DNA from: UBA967 sp044375555
GTDB taxonomy: Bacteria > Verrucomicrobiota > Verrucomicrobiia > Chthoniobacterales > Terrimicrobiaceae
Reading direction: 5' to 3'
NCBI GenBank assembly: GCA_044375555.1
Contig: JBILML010000005.1
Location: 38,191-102,190 of the forward strand
DNA length: 64,000 nucleotides
The position numbers were made by a program, and so were the translations under genes. Shown here piece after piece: positions 16,630-26,247 of this stretch (positions are counted from its first letter, which is position 1; the number at the start of each line of letters is the position of its first letter). Below the pieces are notes generated by a model. The model ran no database searches and was not told the origin of the DNA. It worked only from the letters and a program-made list of their open reading frames with translations.

Positions 16630-19041
16630 TCACTCGGGCGAGTAGTTCCAGAATTTCTCAAACGCCTCGGACCAGTCGCGGTCCTCGACACGGCGCCTGC
16701 CGGCCTCACCCATCGAGGCGCGCAGGGCGGGGTTGTCGGCGAGTTGGCGGATCGCATTGGCGAGGTCTGCGACGTCGTTGGCCTTGGTGACGAATCCATC
16801 CTGTCCGTTCGTCACGAGATCGCGCGGGCCGCCGACATCCGAGACGATCACGGGAATCCCGCTGGCCTGCGCTTCGAGGATCACATTGCCGAAAGTGTCG
16901 GTCGTGCTCGGGAACGCGAAGAGGTCGGCTGAGGCGTAGGCCTTCGCCAAATCCTCCCCGCCGAGATAGCCGGTGAAAATCGCGTCGCCGAGGAGTCGCT
17001 TCAACTCGGGCATATAAGGACCATCGCCGACGATGATCGGCCGCACCGGCGTGCGCCATTCGGCAAGTCGCCGCGTCGCGGACACGATCAGGTCGAGGTT
17101 TTTCTCCTTCGAAACTCGGCCGACGAAAAGCATTCCGACCTCGCCCTCGCGCAGGCCCCGCGCGGTCCAAAAGCCTTGGTCGCGCTTGGTCGGATGGAAC
17201 AACTTGGAGTCGAGTCCGCGCGGCAGGATGCGGAGTCGTTCGCTCGGGATGCCGCGCTCGATCCAGCATTTGCGGTAGTCCTCGGAATTCACATAGACGA
17301 TGTCGAGCTGGCTGTAGAACCAGTGCATGTAATTCCAGGTGAGCGTCTCCATAAACGAGTCGTCCGTGAGGATGCGAACATATTGCGGGAAGTCGGTGTG
17401 GTAGATGCCGACGGCGGGCAGGCCGAGCGACTTCGCGGCGGCGAGCGCGCACAGCCCGATCGGGCCTGGCGTGCTGATGATCAACTCGGAAATTTTCTCA
17501 CGCTCGAGCCAATCGAAAATCTGGAGCACCGGCGGAAAACTCAGTCGCTGGAGTTCGTATTCGGGCAACTCGAACTCGCCGATGGGCGCGAAGTTTTTCA
17601 AGGGAACCCCGTGGTCGGCGACTTCGGAGCGGCAGGTGACAATCGTGAGATCGCGCCCGGCATCGACTCCGGCGGCGGTCATTTTGCGGATCGTCGTGGC
17701 GACGCCATTCACATCCTCCAGCGTGTCGGTGAACCACGCGCGCCGTTTGTTTTTTAGAAAATCCGGAATGCCTCCTGAAAGGTCCCGGGCATTGGATCGA
17801 AGCCAGTCGCGCTTCGGCAGGCGGAAGGCGTGGATGTAGGGGCTGAGCAGCGCGGCGATCGGCGCGAGCGGGATAATCGTCTGGATGCTCTCGAGGAATT
17901 TTCCTTTCGAGATTTGCTGGATGAAATCCGTGACGAACCGGTAGCCGAGGCGGTTGGCGATGAGGTTCGCCATCAAAAACGCGCGGCGCTCGGCCTCCTC
18001 CACTCCGGCGGTTTCGCGGGCCAGCGCGGCTTTGAGTTCGGGTTGGTTCAGCGAGTCGGAGAGCTGCTTCCAGAGCGAGCGGTTGCCGGATTTCGCGATC
18101 TCAAAAATTTTCCCGGTGAGGATGCCTTGGGTGACGAATCCGAATTTGTCGATGAGCGAAAACTCGGTCGGGTCGCGGCCCTCCATAAATCGGGAGGTGA
18201 TTTTTTCCAGCAGTGCGGCAGTCGGGTCGCCGGGTTTCAGCGGCAGGCGGGCCTTGGCGTATTCGAAGGCGGTGCTGTAGGTGCCGTGCGCCATCGCGAG
18301 GGGAGTTCCCGCCCGTCCGGCGGCTACGCAACGGCCTTCGCGGATGTTTTGCAAAAAGTCCTCAGCCGTCGCGCAGGCTGCGGTTTCAGTGAACGCCCCC
18401 GCAGGATGAGTCCCGCCGTGGTCGTCGGAACCGCCGGTGAAAACCTTGCGCCACGGTTCGGCGTGCGTCGGCTCGAGGCCGGTGCGGGCATTGAAAATCT
18501 CGATGTGGCGCGGTGTGAGGTTGCCGAGGAGCGATTGCGCTGAGGCGCTTGCCAACTCGCCGTAGCGGCCGTTGATGCCTTCGAAATGACGGAACATCAG
18601 TGCGAGTTTTTGCAGATGCAGCGGGCCGAGTTTGCCGTTCAGGCTGTGAAAGGGATGGGCGACGGCGTGGGCGAGGTTTTGGGCGAAGAGGTAGGCTTGC
18701 AGGTCGTAAATGCTTTCGCGGGCCTTCTCGATCTCGCGGTGTTGAGCCTCGTTGAGGCCCCATACGAGCACATGGATGCGGCAGTCATCCTCGGGAAAAA
18801 CCGTGGCGACCTCCTCGCCGAGGATCACATCCGGCATATGGGCGATCTCGAGGCACCCCTCGATCGTGTTTTGATCGGTGAGCGTGACGAACCGCATGCC
18901 CGCCGCGCGCAACATTCCGTAAAGTTCTAGCGGATCCGAGGCGCTCGCCGGAAAATCCAATCGCCGCAAAACCCAGTCCGCCGCGCGCGTGCTGTGGCGC
19001 GAGTGGATGTGCAGGTCGGTTCGTGTTGTCGGGCGGTTCAT
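16630..19041 (-). CDS. PHP-domain / family 4-like glycosyltransferase fusion
   Basis: This is a two-part protein of 803 aa. Residues from about 8 to 260 form a PHP metallo-phosphoesterase-like domain: DLHIHSRHSTR, FVTLTDQNTIEG, GEEV, AHPFH and GGSDDHGGTHPAG. The second motif has Gln where most PHP enzymes have a metal-binding His (TDH). The C-terminal half (about 440-800) is a GT-B glycosyltransferase of the GT4/SqdX-like type: GIYHTDFPQYVR, LRILPRGLDSKLFHP, LFVGRVSKEKNLDLIV and FAFPSTTDTFGNVILEAQASG. I infer glycolipid or surface-glycan synthesis. ATG 19041 overlaps the upstream deacetylase stop by 4 bases. Confidence 0.88.
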   Translation of the reverse strand: MNRPTTRTDLHIHSRHSTRAADWVLRRLDFPASASDPLELYGMLRAAGMRFVTLTDQNTIEGCLEIAHMPDVILGEEVATVFPEDDCRIHVLVWGLNEAQHREIEKARESIYDLQAYLFAQNLAHAVAHPFHSLNGKLGPLHLQKLALMFRHFEGINGRYGELASASAQSLLGNLTPRHIEIFNARTGLEPTHAEPWRKVFTGGSDDHGGTHPAGAFTETAACATAEDFLQNIREGRCVAAGRAGTPLAMAHGTYSTAFEYAKARLPLKPGDPTAALLEKITSRFMEGRDPTEFSLIDKFGFVTQGILTGKIFEIAKSGNRSLWKQLSDSLNQPELKAALARETAGVEEAERRAFLMANLIANRLGYRFVTDFIQQISKGKFLESIQTIIPLAPIAALLSPYIHAFRLPKRDWLRSNARDLSGGIPDFLKNKRRAWFTDTLEDVNGVATTIRKMTAAGVDAGRDLTIVTCRSEVADHGVPLKNFAPIGEFELPEYELQRLSFPPVLQIFDWLEREKISELIISTPGPIGLCALAAAKSLGLPAVGIYHTDFPQYVRILTDDSFMETLTWNYMHWFYSQLDIVYVNSEDYRKCWIERGIPSERLRILPRGLDSKLFHPTKRDQGFWTARGLREGEVGMLFVGRVSKEKNLDLIVSATRRLAEWRTPVRPIIVGDGPYMPELKRLLGDAIFTGYLGGEDLAKAYASADLFAFPSTTDTFGNVILEAQASGIPVIVSDVGGPRDLVTNGQDGFVTKANDVADLANAIRQLADNPALRASMGEAGRRRVEDRDWSEAFEKFWNYSPE

Positions 19042-19802
19042 CGGAGGCTCCTCTGCCGGAGCAGCCATTGCTGATAGGTCATCGCCTCGCGGTCGGCAAG
19101 CGCCGCACGGGTGAGGGCCAAAATCTGACGCCGGATTGCGCGATAGTCCCAATCCGGCGGATGGATGCCGATGCGGAGAAGGGGGGAGGATTTGGTCGCG
19201 AGGAACAAAGTGCGGTTCCAAGCCAAGCTACAAACCCGCCTCCAACGCGCCCGCACGCTCCACACCAAACTCCGCGAGAGGTGCGTCGTTCCTCTTTTAA
19301 AATCCACCACCGTCGCGATCCGCGTGGTGTAGTCGAATCCCGCCTCGCGCACGGCCGCTTCCGCCTCGCTCCCGAGAAGCCACGCGGGCGCGATAAAGCC
19401 AGTCGGCGCGATGTCCGTCGCAGCGAACTCGGCGAGCCCATCCCTCAAAAGCCTAGCCGCCGCCTCGCGCTCCAGATCAAAAAACTCGCCCTCCCCGGCG
19501 GTGTAGCTCTGGGTCACCAGTTTTTTTACCAAGTCGTCGCCCGGCTTTTGTCCGCGCAGGTGGTAATACCCGTGAAGCACCGCCTCGTGCCCCTCCGCGA
19601 GCCGCGCTTTCAGCCAGTCGAGAAACTCCGCGTCCGCCGAAATCCTCCCGCGCCGGTGGTGGTCGGGGATCACGAGCAGTGAGGTTTTGGCACAACCCAG
19701 CCCCATCAAATTCTCGAGAATCCGGTCCGTTTGCCGACGGGTCGATGGACTCACATCGTGGATGGAGGCGACCAGAGCGCGATCAGCGGGAGTTTTTTGC
19801 AT
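19038..19802 (-). CDS. Polysaccharide deacetylase-like protein (DUF2334 type)
   Basis: This predicted carbohydrate-esterase-4-like protein of 254 aa starts MQKTPADRALVASIHDVSP. SIHDVSP holds the metal-binding Asp, HGYYHLRG the His pair, and FIAPAWLLGSEA the mid-motif. LRIGIHPPDW closes the barrel. No signal peptide is present, so it is cytoplasmic. It is co-transcribed with the PHP-glycosyltransferase, so it probably acts on the same sugar or lipid intermediate. An alternative ATG at 19817 would leave only 20 bases to ftsH; I prefer 19802. Confidence 0.8.
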   Translation of the reverse strand: MQKTPADRALVASIHDVSPSTRRQTDRILENLMGLGCAKTSLLVIPDHHRRGRISADAEFLDWLKARLAEGHEAVLHGYYHLRGQKPGDDLVKKLVTQSYTAGEGEFFDLEREAAARLLRDGLAEFAATDIAPTGFIAPAWLLGSEAEAAVREAGFDYTTRIATVVDFKRGTTHLSRSLVWSVRARWRRVCSLAWNRTLFLATKSSPLLRIGIHPPDWDYRAIRRQILALTRAALADREAMTYQQWLLRQRSLR

Positions 19803-19837
19803 TTGCCAAGAGGGCATCTTGCGCGAAAGTTGCGCGA

Positions 19838-21886
19838 ATGTCAGACGAAAACCCGAAGCCACCCAACGATAACCGCCAGCGCCAAGGAGGCGGTCAGGAC
19901 CCTCAACTCAACTGGCGTGGCCTCGTTCTCTTCGCCATCGCCTTCGCCCTCATTGGCGGCGCGTTTCTTTTCCGAGGAAACAATTTCGCCCAGATTCAGC
20001 AAATCCAATACCCGCGTTTCATCGATCTCGTGAAGCAGGGCAAAATCGTGGTCTCCGCCGACGCCCCGCTCCAGCTCGTGGTCGAGGAGGGTCGCAATAC
20101 CCAGTATTTCGAGGGCAAGGTGAAGCTCCCATCGCCCGCCACCGGCGAGGAAGTGCCGATGCAATTCCGCACTCCGATCTTCACGCAGTTCAACGGCTCC
20201 GAGATCGAAAAAGTCCTCGGCGACGCGGGCATCACTCCGGCCATCACGCCGAAGACCGACCTCCTCGCTTCGGCCATCGTGAGTTTCCTGCCGATCGTTT
20301 TGTTTTTGGTCATCCTCTATTTCTTCTTTCGCTCGCAGATCAAAATGGCGGGCAAGGGCGCGTTCAACTTCGGCAAGTCGAAAGCCCGCATGCTCTCGAA
20401 GGATAAAAACCGCATCACCTTCAAGGATGTTGCCGGCGTCGAGGAGGCGAAGGACGAGGTGCAGGAACTCGTCGAATTCCTTAAAGATCCCAAAAAATTC
20501 CAAAAACTCGGTGGCCGCATTCCGAAGGGCATCCTCATGGTCGGCTCCCCGGGAACCGGAAAAACCCTCCTCGCCCGCGCCATCGCCGGTGAGGCCGATG
20601 TGCCGTTCTTCTCGATCAGCGGTTCGGACTTCGTGGAAATGTTCGTCGGCGTCGGCGCCTCGCGCGTCCGCGACATGTTCGAGCAGGGCAAAAAATCCGC
20701 GCCTTGCCTCATGTTCATCGATGAAATCGACGCCGTCGGCCGTCACCGTGGGCACGGCATGGGGGGTGGACACGACGAGCGCGAGCAGACGCTCAACCAA
20801 CTCCTCGTCGAGATGGACGGCTTCGACACACAAGAAGGCGTGATCATTATCGCCGCCACGAACCGCCCCGATGTCCTCGACCCCGCGCTCCTGCGCCCCG
20901 GCCGCTTCGACCGTCAGGTCACCGTTTCTCTCCCCGATGTCAAAGGCCGCGAGGAAATCCTCAAAGTCCACGCGAAAAAAGTGAAGGTCGCCGAAGGCGT
21001 CGATCTCGGCGTCCTCGCTCGCGGCACGCCTGGTTACTCCGGTGCGGAACTCGCCAATGTCCTCAACGAAGCCGCTCTCCTAGCCGCCCGCAAAAATCTC
21101 AAAGGCGTCGGCATGCGCGAACTCGAAGAAGCCCGCGACAAGGTCCGCTGGGGCAAGGAACGCCGCTCGATGGCCATGAGCGAACGCGAAAAAACCTCCA
21201 CCGCCTGGCACGAGGCCGGCCACGCGATCCTCAATGTCCTCCTCGAGCACACCAGCCCGCTCCATAAGGTCACCATCATCCCGCGCGGCCCCTACCTCGG
21301 CGCTACGATGTATCTCCCCGAGGGCGACAAATATTCCACGCAGCAAAAAGAAGCCCTCGACCTCCTCGCCGTCACGATGGGCGGCCGCATCGCCGAGGAA
21401 ATGTTCACCAACGACATCTCGAACGGCGCCGCCGGCGATATCCGCCAGGCCACCAGCCTTGCCCGCAAGATGGTTTGCGAATGGGGCATGAGCTCGCTCG
21501 GCATGATCAGCTTCGCCGAAGGCGGCGAGCATGTCTTCCTCGCCCGCGACCTCTCCCGTCCCCGCGAATACAGCGAAGCCACCGCCCAGCAGATCGACGC
21601 CGAGGTTAAACGCATCATCGACGAAGCCTATGCCCGCGCCCAGCGGAAGCTCGATGAGAGGCGCGCTGCTGTCGAAGTTCTCGCCAAAGCCCTGCTCGAA
21701 TACGAAACGCTCGACGCCTCGCATGTGAAGGAAATCCTCGAGCACGGCGAAATCAAAAACCCACCGATCGTGGAAGCCGCCCCACCGCCACTTCCTCCCC
21801 CGCCAACCGACTCCGCCCACCAACCGCCCGAATCCATTAAACCCGAATTCCCCGCCGGCGGCCTGCCCTCGCCTGCCCCGGCGTAG
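19838..21886 (+). CDS. ftsH: ATP-dependent zinc metalloprotease FtsH
   Basis: This membrane-anchored AAA+ protease degrades membrane and regulatory proteins. It has 682 aa from MSDENPKPPND. Two membrane segments (about 24-42 and 141-160) flank a periplasmic domain. Walker A GSPGTGKT is near residue 236, Walker B CLMFIDEIDAVG and the SRH region follow, and the zinc site HEAGH is near residue 458. The Pro-rich C-terminal tail is disordered. It is divergent from the deacetylase with only about 35 bases between starts, so its promoter overlaps that gene. Confidence 0.97.
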   Translation: MSDENPKPPNDNRQRQGGGQDPQLNWRGLVLFAIAFALIGGAFLFRGNNFAQIQQIQYPRFIDLVKQGKIVVSADAPLQLVVEEGRNTQYFEGKVKLPSPATGEEVPMQFRTPIFTQFNGSEIEKVLGDAGITPAITPKTDLLASAIVSFLPIVLFLVILYFFFRSQIKMAGKGAFNFGKSKARMLSKDKNRITFKDVAGVEEAKDEVQELVEFLKDPKKFQKLGGRIPKGILMVGSPGTGKTLLARAIAGEADVPFFSISGSDFVEMFVGVGASRVRDMFEQGKKSAPCLMFIDEIDAVGRHRGHGMGGGHDEREQTLNQLLVEMDGFDTQEGVIIIAATNRPDVLDPALLRPGRFDRQVTVSLPDVKGREEILKVHAKKVKVAEGVDLGVLARGTPGYSGAELANVLNEAALLAARKNLKGVGMRELEEARDKVRWGKERRSMAMSEREKTSTAWHEAGHAILNVLLEHTSPLHKVTIIPRGPYLGATMYLPEGDKYSTQQKEALDLLAVTMGGRIAEEMFTNDISNGAAGDIRQATSLARKMVCEWGMSSLGMISFAEGGEHVFLARDLSRPREYSEATAQQIDAEVKRIIDEAYARAQRKLDERRAAVEVLAKALLEYETLDASHVKEILEHGEIKNPPIVEAAPPPLPPPPTDSAHQPPESIKPEFPAGGLPSPAPA

Positions 21887-21914
21887 ACCTTTCTTGAGAG
21901 GCTAAATTTTTCTC

Positions 21915-22145
21915 ATGTCCACCCAACAGCTCACAAGCGAAGCGATGGCGCTACCGATTTCCGAACGAGTGTCCCTCGCCCAAGCTCTCTGGCAAAGCAT
22001 CGATCCGGGTCTTGCGGCGGTAAAGGATCGCGAGGCTGTTGCAGAGGCCATTCGGCGTGACGAGGAACTTTCGTCTGGCGTGGTGCAGGGCCGCACTCAC
22101 GAAGAGGTGATGCTGGCTGCTCGGCGCGCTGTCGGATGCGCCTGA
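21915..22145 (+). CDS. Addiction-module antitoxin (RelE/ParE-linked small helical protein)
   Basis: This 76-aa protein reads MSTQQLTSEAMALPISERVSLAQAL and belongs by pattern to the putative addiction-module component family (helical start, LPxxERxxLAQxLWxSI). It overlaps the downstream toxin by 10 bases, the usual antitoxin-first order. It is expected to bind and neutralise the toxin and to autoregulate the pair. It begins 28 bases after ftsH. Confidence 0.85.
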   Translation: MSTQQLTSEAMALPISERVSLAQALWQSIDPGLAAVKDREAVAEAIRRDEELSSGVVQGRTHEEVMLAARRAVGCA

Positions 22146-22432
22146 TTTATCACCCCGATGCCGAAGCGGAACTGATCCAGTCTGCTCGGTTTTACGAGCA
22201 GCGGGTCCCCTCACTTGGCGGACAGTTTCTCGATGCGACGGAGTTCGCCGTAGGCGCGATTCTGGATGCTCCGGAGCGTTGTAGTTTTATCGAGGCTGGA
22301 GTGCGGCGATATCTGATGCCGCGTTTCCCTTTTGCGGTGTATTATCGCGTCTGGCCGGATCACCTTCGCATTCTAGCGTTCAAGCATCACAGCCGCGATC
22401 CGGACTATTGGCGATATCGGCTTTCGGATTAG
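22136..22432 (+). CDS. RelE/ParE-family toxin
   Basis: This 98-aa protein has the ParE/RelE fold pattern: YHPDAEAELIQSARFYE at the start, GGQFLDATEFAVGAI, then a strand-rich C-terminus RRYLMPRFPFAVYYRVWPDH and LRILAFKHHSRDPDYW. Members inhibit gyrase or cleave mRNA; which applies here cannot be told. It overlaps its antitoxin and ends 7 bases from the convergent glmS stop. Confidence 0.88.
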   Translation: MRLIYHPDAEAELIQSARFYEQRVPSLGGQFLDATEFAVGAILDAPERCSFIEAGVRRYLMPRFPFAVYYRVWPDHLRILAFKHHSRDPDYWRYRLSD

Positions 22433-22439
22433 GTCGCAA

Positions 22440-24287
22440 CTACTCCACCGTGACGCTCTTCGCTAGGTTGCGGGGTTTATCCACATCGCAGCCGAGTTCG
22501 TTGGCGATGTGGTAGGCGAGCATTTGGAGGGGGATTGCGCTGAGGATCGGTGAGAGGTAGACGGGCGCGTCGGGGATGAGGATCACCTCGTCGCAGACTT
22601 TGCGCAGGGAGGTGTCGCCCTCGGTGCCGATGGCGATGACTGGGCCTTTGCGGGCTTTGACTTCCTCGATGTTGCTGAGGTTTTTTTCGAATACGGCATC
22701 CTGTGGCGCGATGAAAACGGATGGCGTTTCCTCGGTAACGAGCGCGATGACGCCGTGTTTGAGTTCCGCACTGGGGTAGCCGGAGGCGGAGATGTAGCTG
22801 ATTTCCTTGAGCTTCAGCGCACCCTCGAGGGCGACCGGGTAATGAGCTTGGCGGCCCATGAAGAGGAAGTTTTGCGCCCGGGCGTATTTCTTTGCGATCG
22901 CGGCGACCTGGGTTTCGAGTTCCAAGGTGCGCGCCACGAGGTCGGGGAGCTTTTCCATTTCCGCGATGATGTCGCGGCCGTCGCTGTGCGAGAGGTGGCG
23001 GATGCGGCCGAGGAGCAGGCCGAGCAGGGCGAAGATCGTGAGTTGGGAGGTGAAGGATTTCGTGGCGGCAACGCCGATCTCGGGGCCGGCGTGCATGTAG
23101 ACGCCGCCGTCGCTCTCGCGGGCGATTGTGCTCGCGACATTGTTGCAAATGCCGAGCGTGCGGTGGCCTTTTCGTTGACTCTCGCGCAGGGCGGCGAGGG
23201 TGTCAGCGGTCTCGCCGCTCTGGCTGATGACGAACACCAGCGTGTCGCGATCGAGCGGGATGTTACGGTAGCGAAATTCGCTGGCGAACTCGCATTCCAC
23301 GGGAATGTGCGAGAGGGATTCGATGAGGTATTCGCCGACGAGCGCTGAGTGGAGCGCGGTGCCGCAGCCTGTAAGAATCACGCGGTCGACAGCGCGGAGT
23401 TCAGCATTGGTCATGTTGAGGCCGCCGAGTTTCGCTGTGGCTTCCTCGATCGAAAGACGGCCGCGCATGGCGTCGCGAACGCTGTTCGGTTGCTCGTGGA
23501 TTTCCTTGAGCATGTAGTGCGGGAATTTTCCCTTATCCACCGACTCGGCAGTGAACTCGACCTTGCTGACCTGAAAGTCCGCACCGGTTCCCGAAACCGT
23601 CGAGATCTCGAATCCCTCAGCCTGGATGGCAACGATCTCGTAGTCGTTTAAATAAACCACTTCGCGGGTGTGGGCGACGATCGCGCTCACATCGCTGGCC
23701 AGGAAATGCTCGTGTTTTCCGATGCCGAGAACGAGTGGACTTCCCCGCCGGGCGCCAACGATTAAACCCGGAACCTCGGCGTGGATGACGGAAATTCCGT
23801 AGGTGCCGATCACCTGTCGCAGGGCGTGTCGCAGGGCTTCAATGAGCGCGGCGCCATCACGGGAGGTGGAGCGGTCGAATGCCTCGCCGACGAGATGGGC
23901 CAAAACCTCGGTGTCCGTTTGGGAGTGGAAAATATGCCCTCGCTCCTGGAGTTGTTCGCGGAGGGTTTGGTAATTCTCGATGACTCCGTTGTGAACGAGA
24001 TGGAGCTTCCCGGACTGATCCGCGTGCGGGTGGGCATTGTCGCGCGTTACCGCACCGTGTGTCGCCCACCGGGTGTGGCTGATGCCGGCTTGGCCGCGAA
24101 TAGGAAAATTTTCGATTTCCGTGGCGAGATTCGCGATGCGGCCGACGGCTTTTCGCACCTCGATGCCGCCGGGGTTCAGGAGTGCCAAACCAGCCGAATC
24201 ATAGCCTCGGTATTCGAGGCGGCGAAGTCCGTCTAGCAAGACGGGAAGGGCATCCGAGGGGCCGATATAGGCGACGATTCCACACAT
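22440..24287 (-). CDS. glmS: Glutamine-fructose-6-phosphate aminotransferase (isomerizing)
   Basis: This first enzyme of amino-sugar synthesis supplies peptidoglycan precursors. It has 615 aa. Cys2 of MCGIVAYIG is the glutaminase nucleophile, with THGAVTRDNAHPH and NGVIENY in the N-terminal domain. Two SIS isomerase domains follow (SQSGETADTLAALRE; GRQAHYPVALEGALKLKEISY), and the end is DKPRNLAKSVTVE. No glmS ribozyme leader is possible because only about 48 bases separate it from divergent glgC. Confidence 0.98.
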   Translation of the reverse strand: MCGIVAYIGPSDALPVLLDGLRRLEYRGYDSAGLALLNPGGIEVRKAVGRIANLATEIENFPIRGQAGISHTRWATHGAVTRDNAHPHADQSGKLHLVHNGVIENYQTLREQLQERGHIFHSQTDTEVLAHLVGEAFDRSTSRDGAALIEALRHALRQVIGTYGISVIHAEVPGLIVGARRGSPLVLGIGKHEHFLASDVSAIVAHTREVVYLNDYEIVAIQAEGFEISTVSGTGADFQVSKVEFTAESVDKGKFPHYMLKEIHEQPNSVRDAMRGRLSIEEATAKLGGLNMTNAELRAVDRVILTGCGTALHSALVGEYLIESLSHIPVECEFASEFRYRNIPLDRDTLVFVISQSGETADTLAALRESQRKGHRTLGICNNVASTIARESDGGVYMHAGPEIGVAATKSFTSQLTIFALLGLLLGRIRHLSHSDGRDIIAEMEKLPDLVARTLELETQVAAIAKKYARAQNFLFMGRQAHYPVALEGALKLKEISYISASGYPSAELKHGVIALVTEETPSVFIAPQDAVFEKNLSNIEEVKARKGPVIAIGTEGDTSLRKVCDEVILIPDAPVYLSPILSAIPLQMLAYHIANELGCDVDKPRNLAKSVTVE

Positions 24288-24335
24288 GAAACGAGCGTGA
24301 CAATTCCCGCCCCTCCGAGCAAGCTCCGATCCACT

Positions 24336-25631
24336 ATGACTGTTCAGCCCTCCTCCTCATTCAAGTCCGGAACCTTGGCAATCATCATGGGCGGCGGTGC
24401 CGGCACCCGCCTCTTTCCCCTCACCAAGGAACGCTCGAAGCCGGCCGTGCCGCTCGGCGGAAAATACCGGCTCGTCGATATCCCGATCAGCAACTGCCTG
24501 AACTCCGGCCTGCGCGGAATTTACATCCTCACTCAGTTCAATAGCCAGTCCCTCCACAGCCATGTCAACGAGGCCTACAAGTTTGACCACTTCACGCCGA
24601 GCTTCGTGGAAATTCTCGCCGCGCAGCAGACACCGGAGGGCTCGCGTTGGTATCAAGGCACCGCCGATGCCGTTCGGCAAAATCTCCGCTATTTCCTCGA
24701 GCACCCCTGCCAGCATTTCATCATCCTGAGTGGCGATCAGCTTTACAGCATGGACTACCGCGAGATGCTGAAGCAGCACATCGAGAACAAGGCCGACATC
24801 ACGATCGGCACGATCCCGGTCGAGCGCGAGCCAGCGCGAGGATTTGGGATCATGGTTACCGATTCCGAGCGTCGCATCCGGAAGTTTGTGGAGAAACCCA
24901 AGGAGGATGCCGTGCTCGATACGCTCCGGATTCCCTCAGACCTTCTCCGCGCGATCGGCCAGCCAGAGGATGCCGACCTCTACCAAGCCTCGATGGGCAT
25001 CTACATTTTCAACCGCGATGTCCTCGTCTCCTGCCTCGACAACGACATGGTGGACTTCGGAAAAAACATCATCCCGACCGCGATCAGCCAGCACAAGGTG
25101 ATGGCGTATATTTTCCAAGGTTACTGGGAGGACATTGGAACGATCGATGCGTTCTTCCACGCCAATCTCGAAATGGCGGATAGCAACCCTCGCTTCAGCT
25201 TCTACTCGCCCGGCAGCAATGTTTACACCGTCCCGCTTTGCCTCCCTGCCAGCGTGGTTGGAGCCGTCCGTATGGACCGTGCGATGATCTCCGATGGTTG
25301 CATCATCGGCGATGTGGAGTTGGAGCGTTGCGTCGTTGGCACCCGCAGCATCATCCAATCCGGCACCCGCCTCAAAAATGTGGTGATGATGGGAGCCGAC
25401 CTCTACGAAAAAGAAAATCTCCGCCCCGTCTCCGGCGTTCCACCAATCGGCGTCGGCCGCGATTGCCACATCGAGGATGCGATCATCGACAAAAACGCCC
25501 GCATCGGAAGCGGCGTCGTCATTTCCTCCAAGAAAAACTCCCCCAATGCTGATGGCGACGGCTATTACATCCGCGATGGAATCGTCGTGATCCCGAAAAA
25601 CAGCGTGATCCCCGACGGCACCCGTATCTAA
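24336..25631 (+). CDS. glgC: Glucose-1-phosphate adenylyltransferase
   Basis: This enzyme makes ADP-glucose for glycogen. It has 431 aa from MTVQPSSSFKSG. The nucleotidyltransferase signature GGGAGTRLFPLTKERSKPAV is followed by YRLVDIPISNCLNSG, the WYQGTADAVRQN block and GYWEDIGTIDAF, then a left-handed beta-helix C-terminus. An in-frame ATG at 24297 exists but is less likely. No other glycogen gene is in the window. Confidence 0.96.
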   Translation: MTVQPSSSFKSGTLAIIMGGGAGTRLFPLTKERSKPAVPLGGKYRLVDIPISNCLNSGLRGIYILTQFNSQSLHSHVNEAYKFDHFTPSFVEILAAQQTPEGSRWYQGTADAVRQNLRYFLEHPCQHFIILSGDQLYSMDYREMLKQHIENKADITIGTIPVEREPARGFGIMVTDSERRIRKFVEKPKEDAVLDTLRIPSDLLRAIGQPEDADLYQASMGIYIFNRDVLVSCLDNDMVDFGKNIIPTAISQHKVMAYIFQGYWEDIGTIDAFFHANLEMADSNPRFSFYSPGSNVYTVPLCLPASVVGAVRMDRAMISDGCIIGDVELERCVVGTRSIIQSGTRLKNVVMMGADLYEKENLRPVSGVPPIGVGRDCHIEDAIIDKNARIGSGVVISSKKNSPNADGDGYYIRDGIVVIPKNSVIPDGTRI

Positions 25632-25641
25632 ATCCGCCGAC

Positions 25642-26247
25642 ATGAAATTCGCATCCCGCCTCGCCTTTTTAATTCTTCCGCTGCTTCTCGCGGGTTGCTG
25701 GTTTCAAAATCCGCTCACCCCGAAAGGATCCGAAAATCTCAACACCTGGCTCCTCGGCGAGTGGCAGCACAAAGATAAGAATGGCGCGGTCTCCCGTGCG
25801 CTGGTGACGCCGATCTCGGGCGATCTTTACCGCGTTCAGGTCTCGATGGCGGCGAAGGGTGGACGCCGGGATTATGAATTCGAGGCGTGGACCTCGCGCG
25901 TCGGGAATTCGGTATTCGTCACCTTCCGGAGCATCAAAAATTCCCAAAACCTCCCCGAGGGCGCGCATGTTTTTGCACACACCCAAATGCTCGATCAAAA
26001 CACGCTCCGCCTCCGCAAAATCCAGCTAGGCTCCCCGGCCGACGCCTCCTCGTTCGAGCTCCGCAAGGAAATCCGTGCGCGTCTCAAGGATGGTTCGCTC
26101 TATGCGGGAGGCGCCGAAACCGACTGGAAGCGCATCGGCGAGGTTTACTGGAGCCGCGATGGTCAGACCGGGGCTTTCGAGCCGCTTCGCTACCAGGTTC
26201 CCAAGCCCGGCGAGAAACCCGGCCAACTCGGCCGAGTGCTTCGTTGA
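25642..26247 (+). CDS. Predicted lipoprotein
   Basis: This unknown envelope protein has 201 aa. A clear lipobox LLLAGC puts the lipidated Cys at residue 19 after a hydrophobic signal peptide. The body is beta-rich, with WLLGEWQHKDKNG near 35 and phrases like SRDGQTGAFEPLRYQVP near the end, compatible with a small lipocalin-like fold, but I make no family call. It lies 10 bases after glgC and overlaps the metallophosphoesterase start by 4 bases. Confidence 0.8.
   Translation: MKFASRLAFLILPLLLAGCWFQNPLTPKGSENLNTWLLGEWQHKDKNGAVSRALVTPISGDLYRVQVSMAAKGGRRDYEFEAWTSRVGNSVFVTFRSIKNSQNLPEGAHVFAHTQMLDQNTLRLRKIQLGSPADASSFELRKEIRARLKDGSLYAGGAETDWKRIGEVYWSRDGQTGAFEPLRYQVPKPGEKPGQLGRVLR

Noticed and set aside
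24288..24335. A glmS ribozyme before glmS
   Set aside because: The gap between divergent glmS and glgC is only about 48 bases and lacks the ribozyme core.
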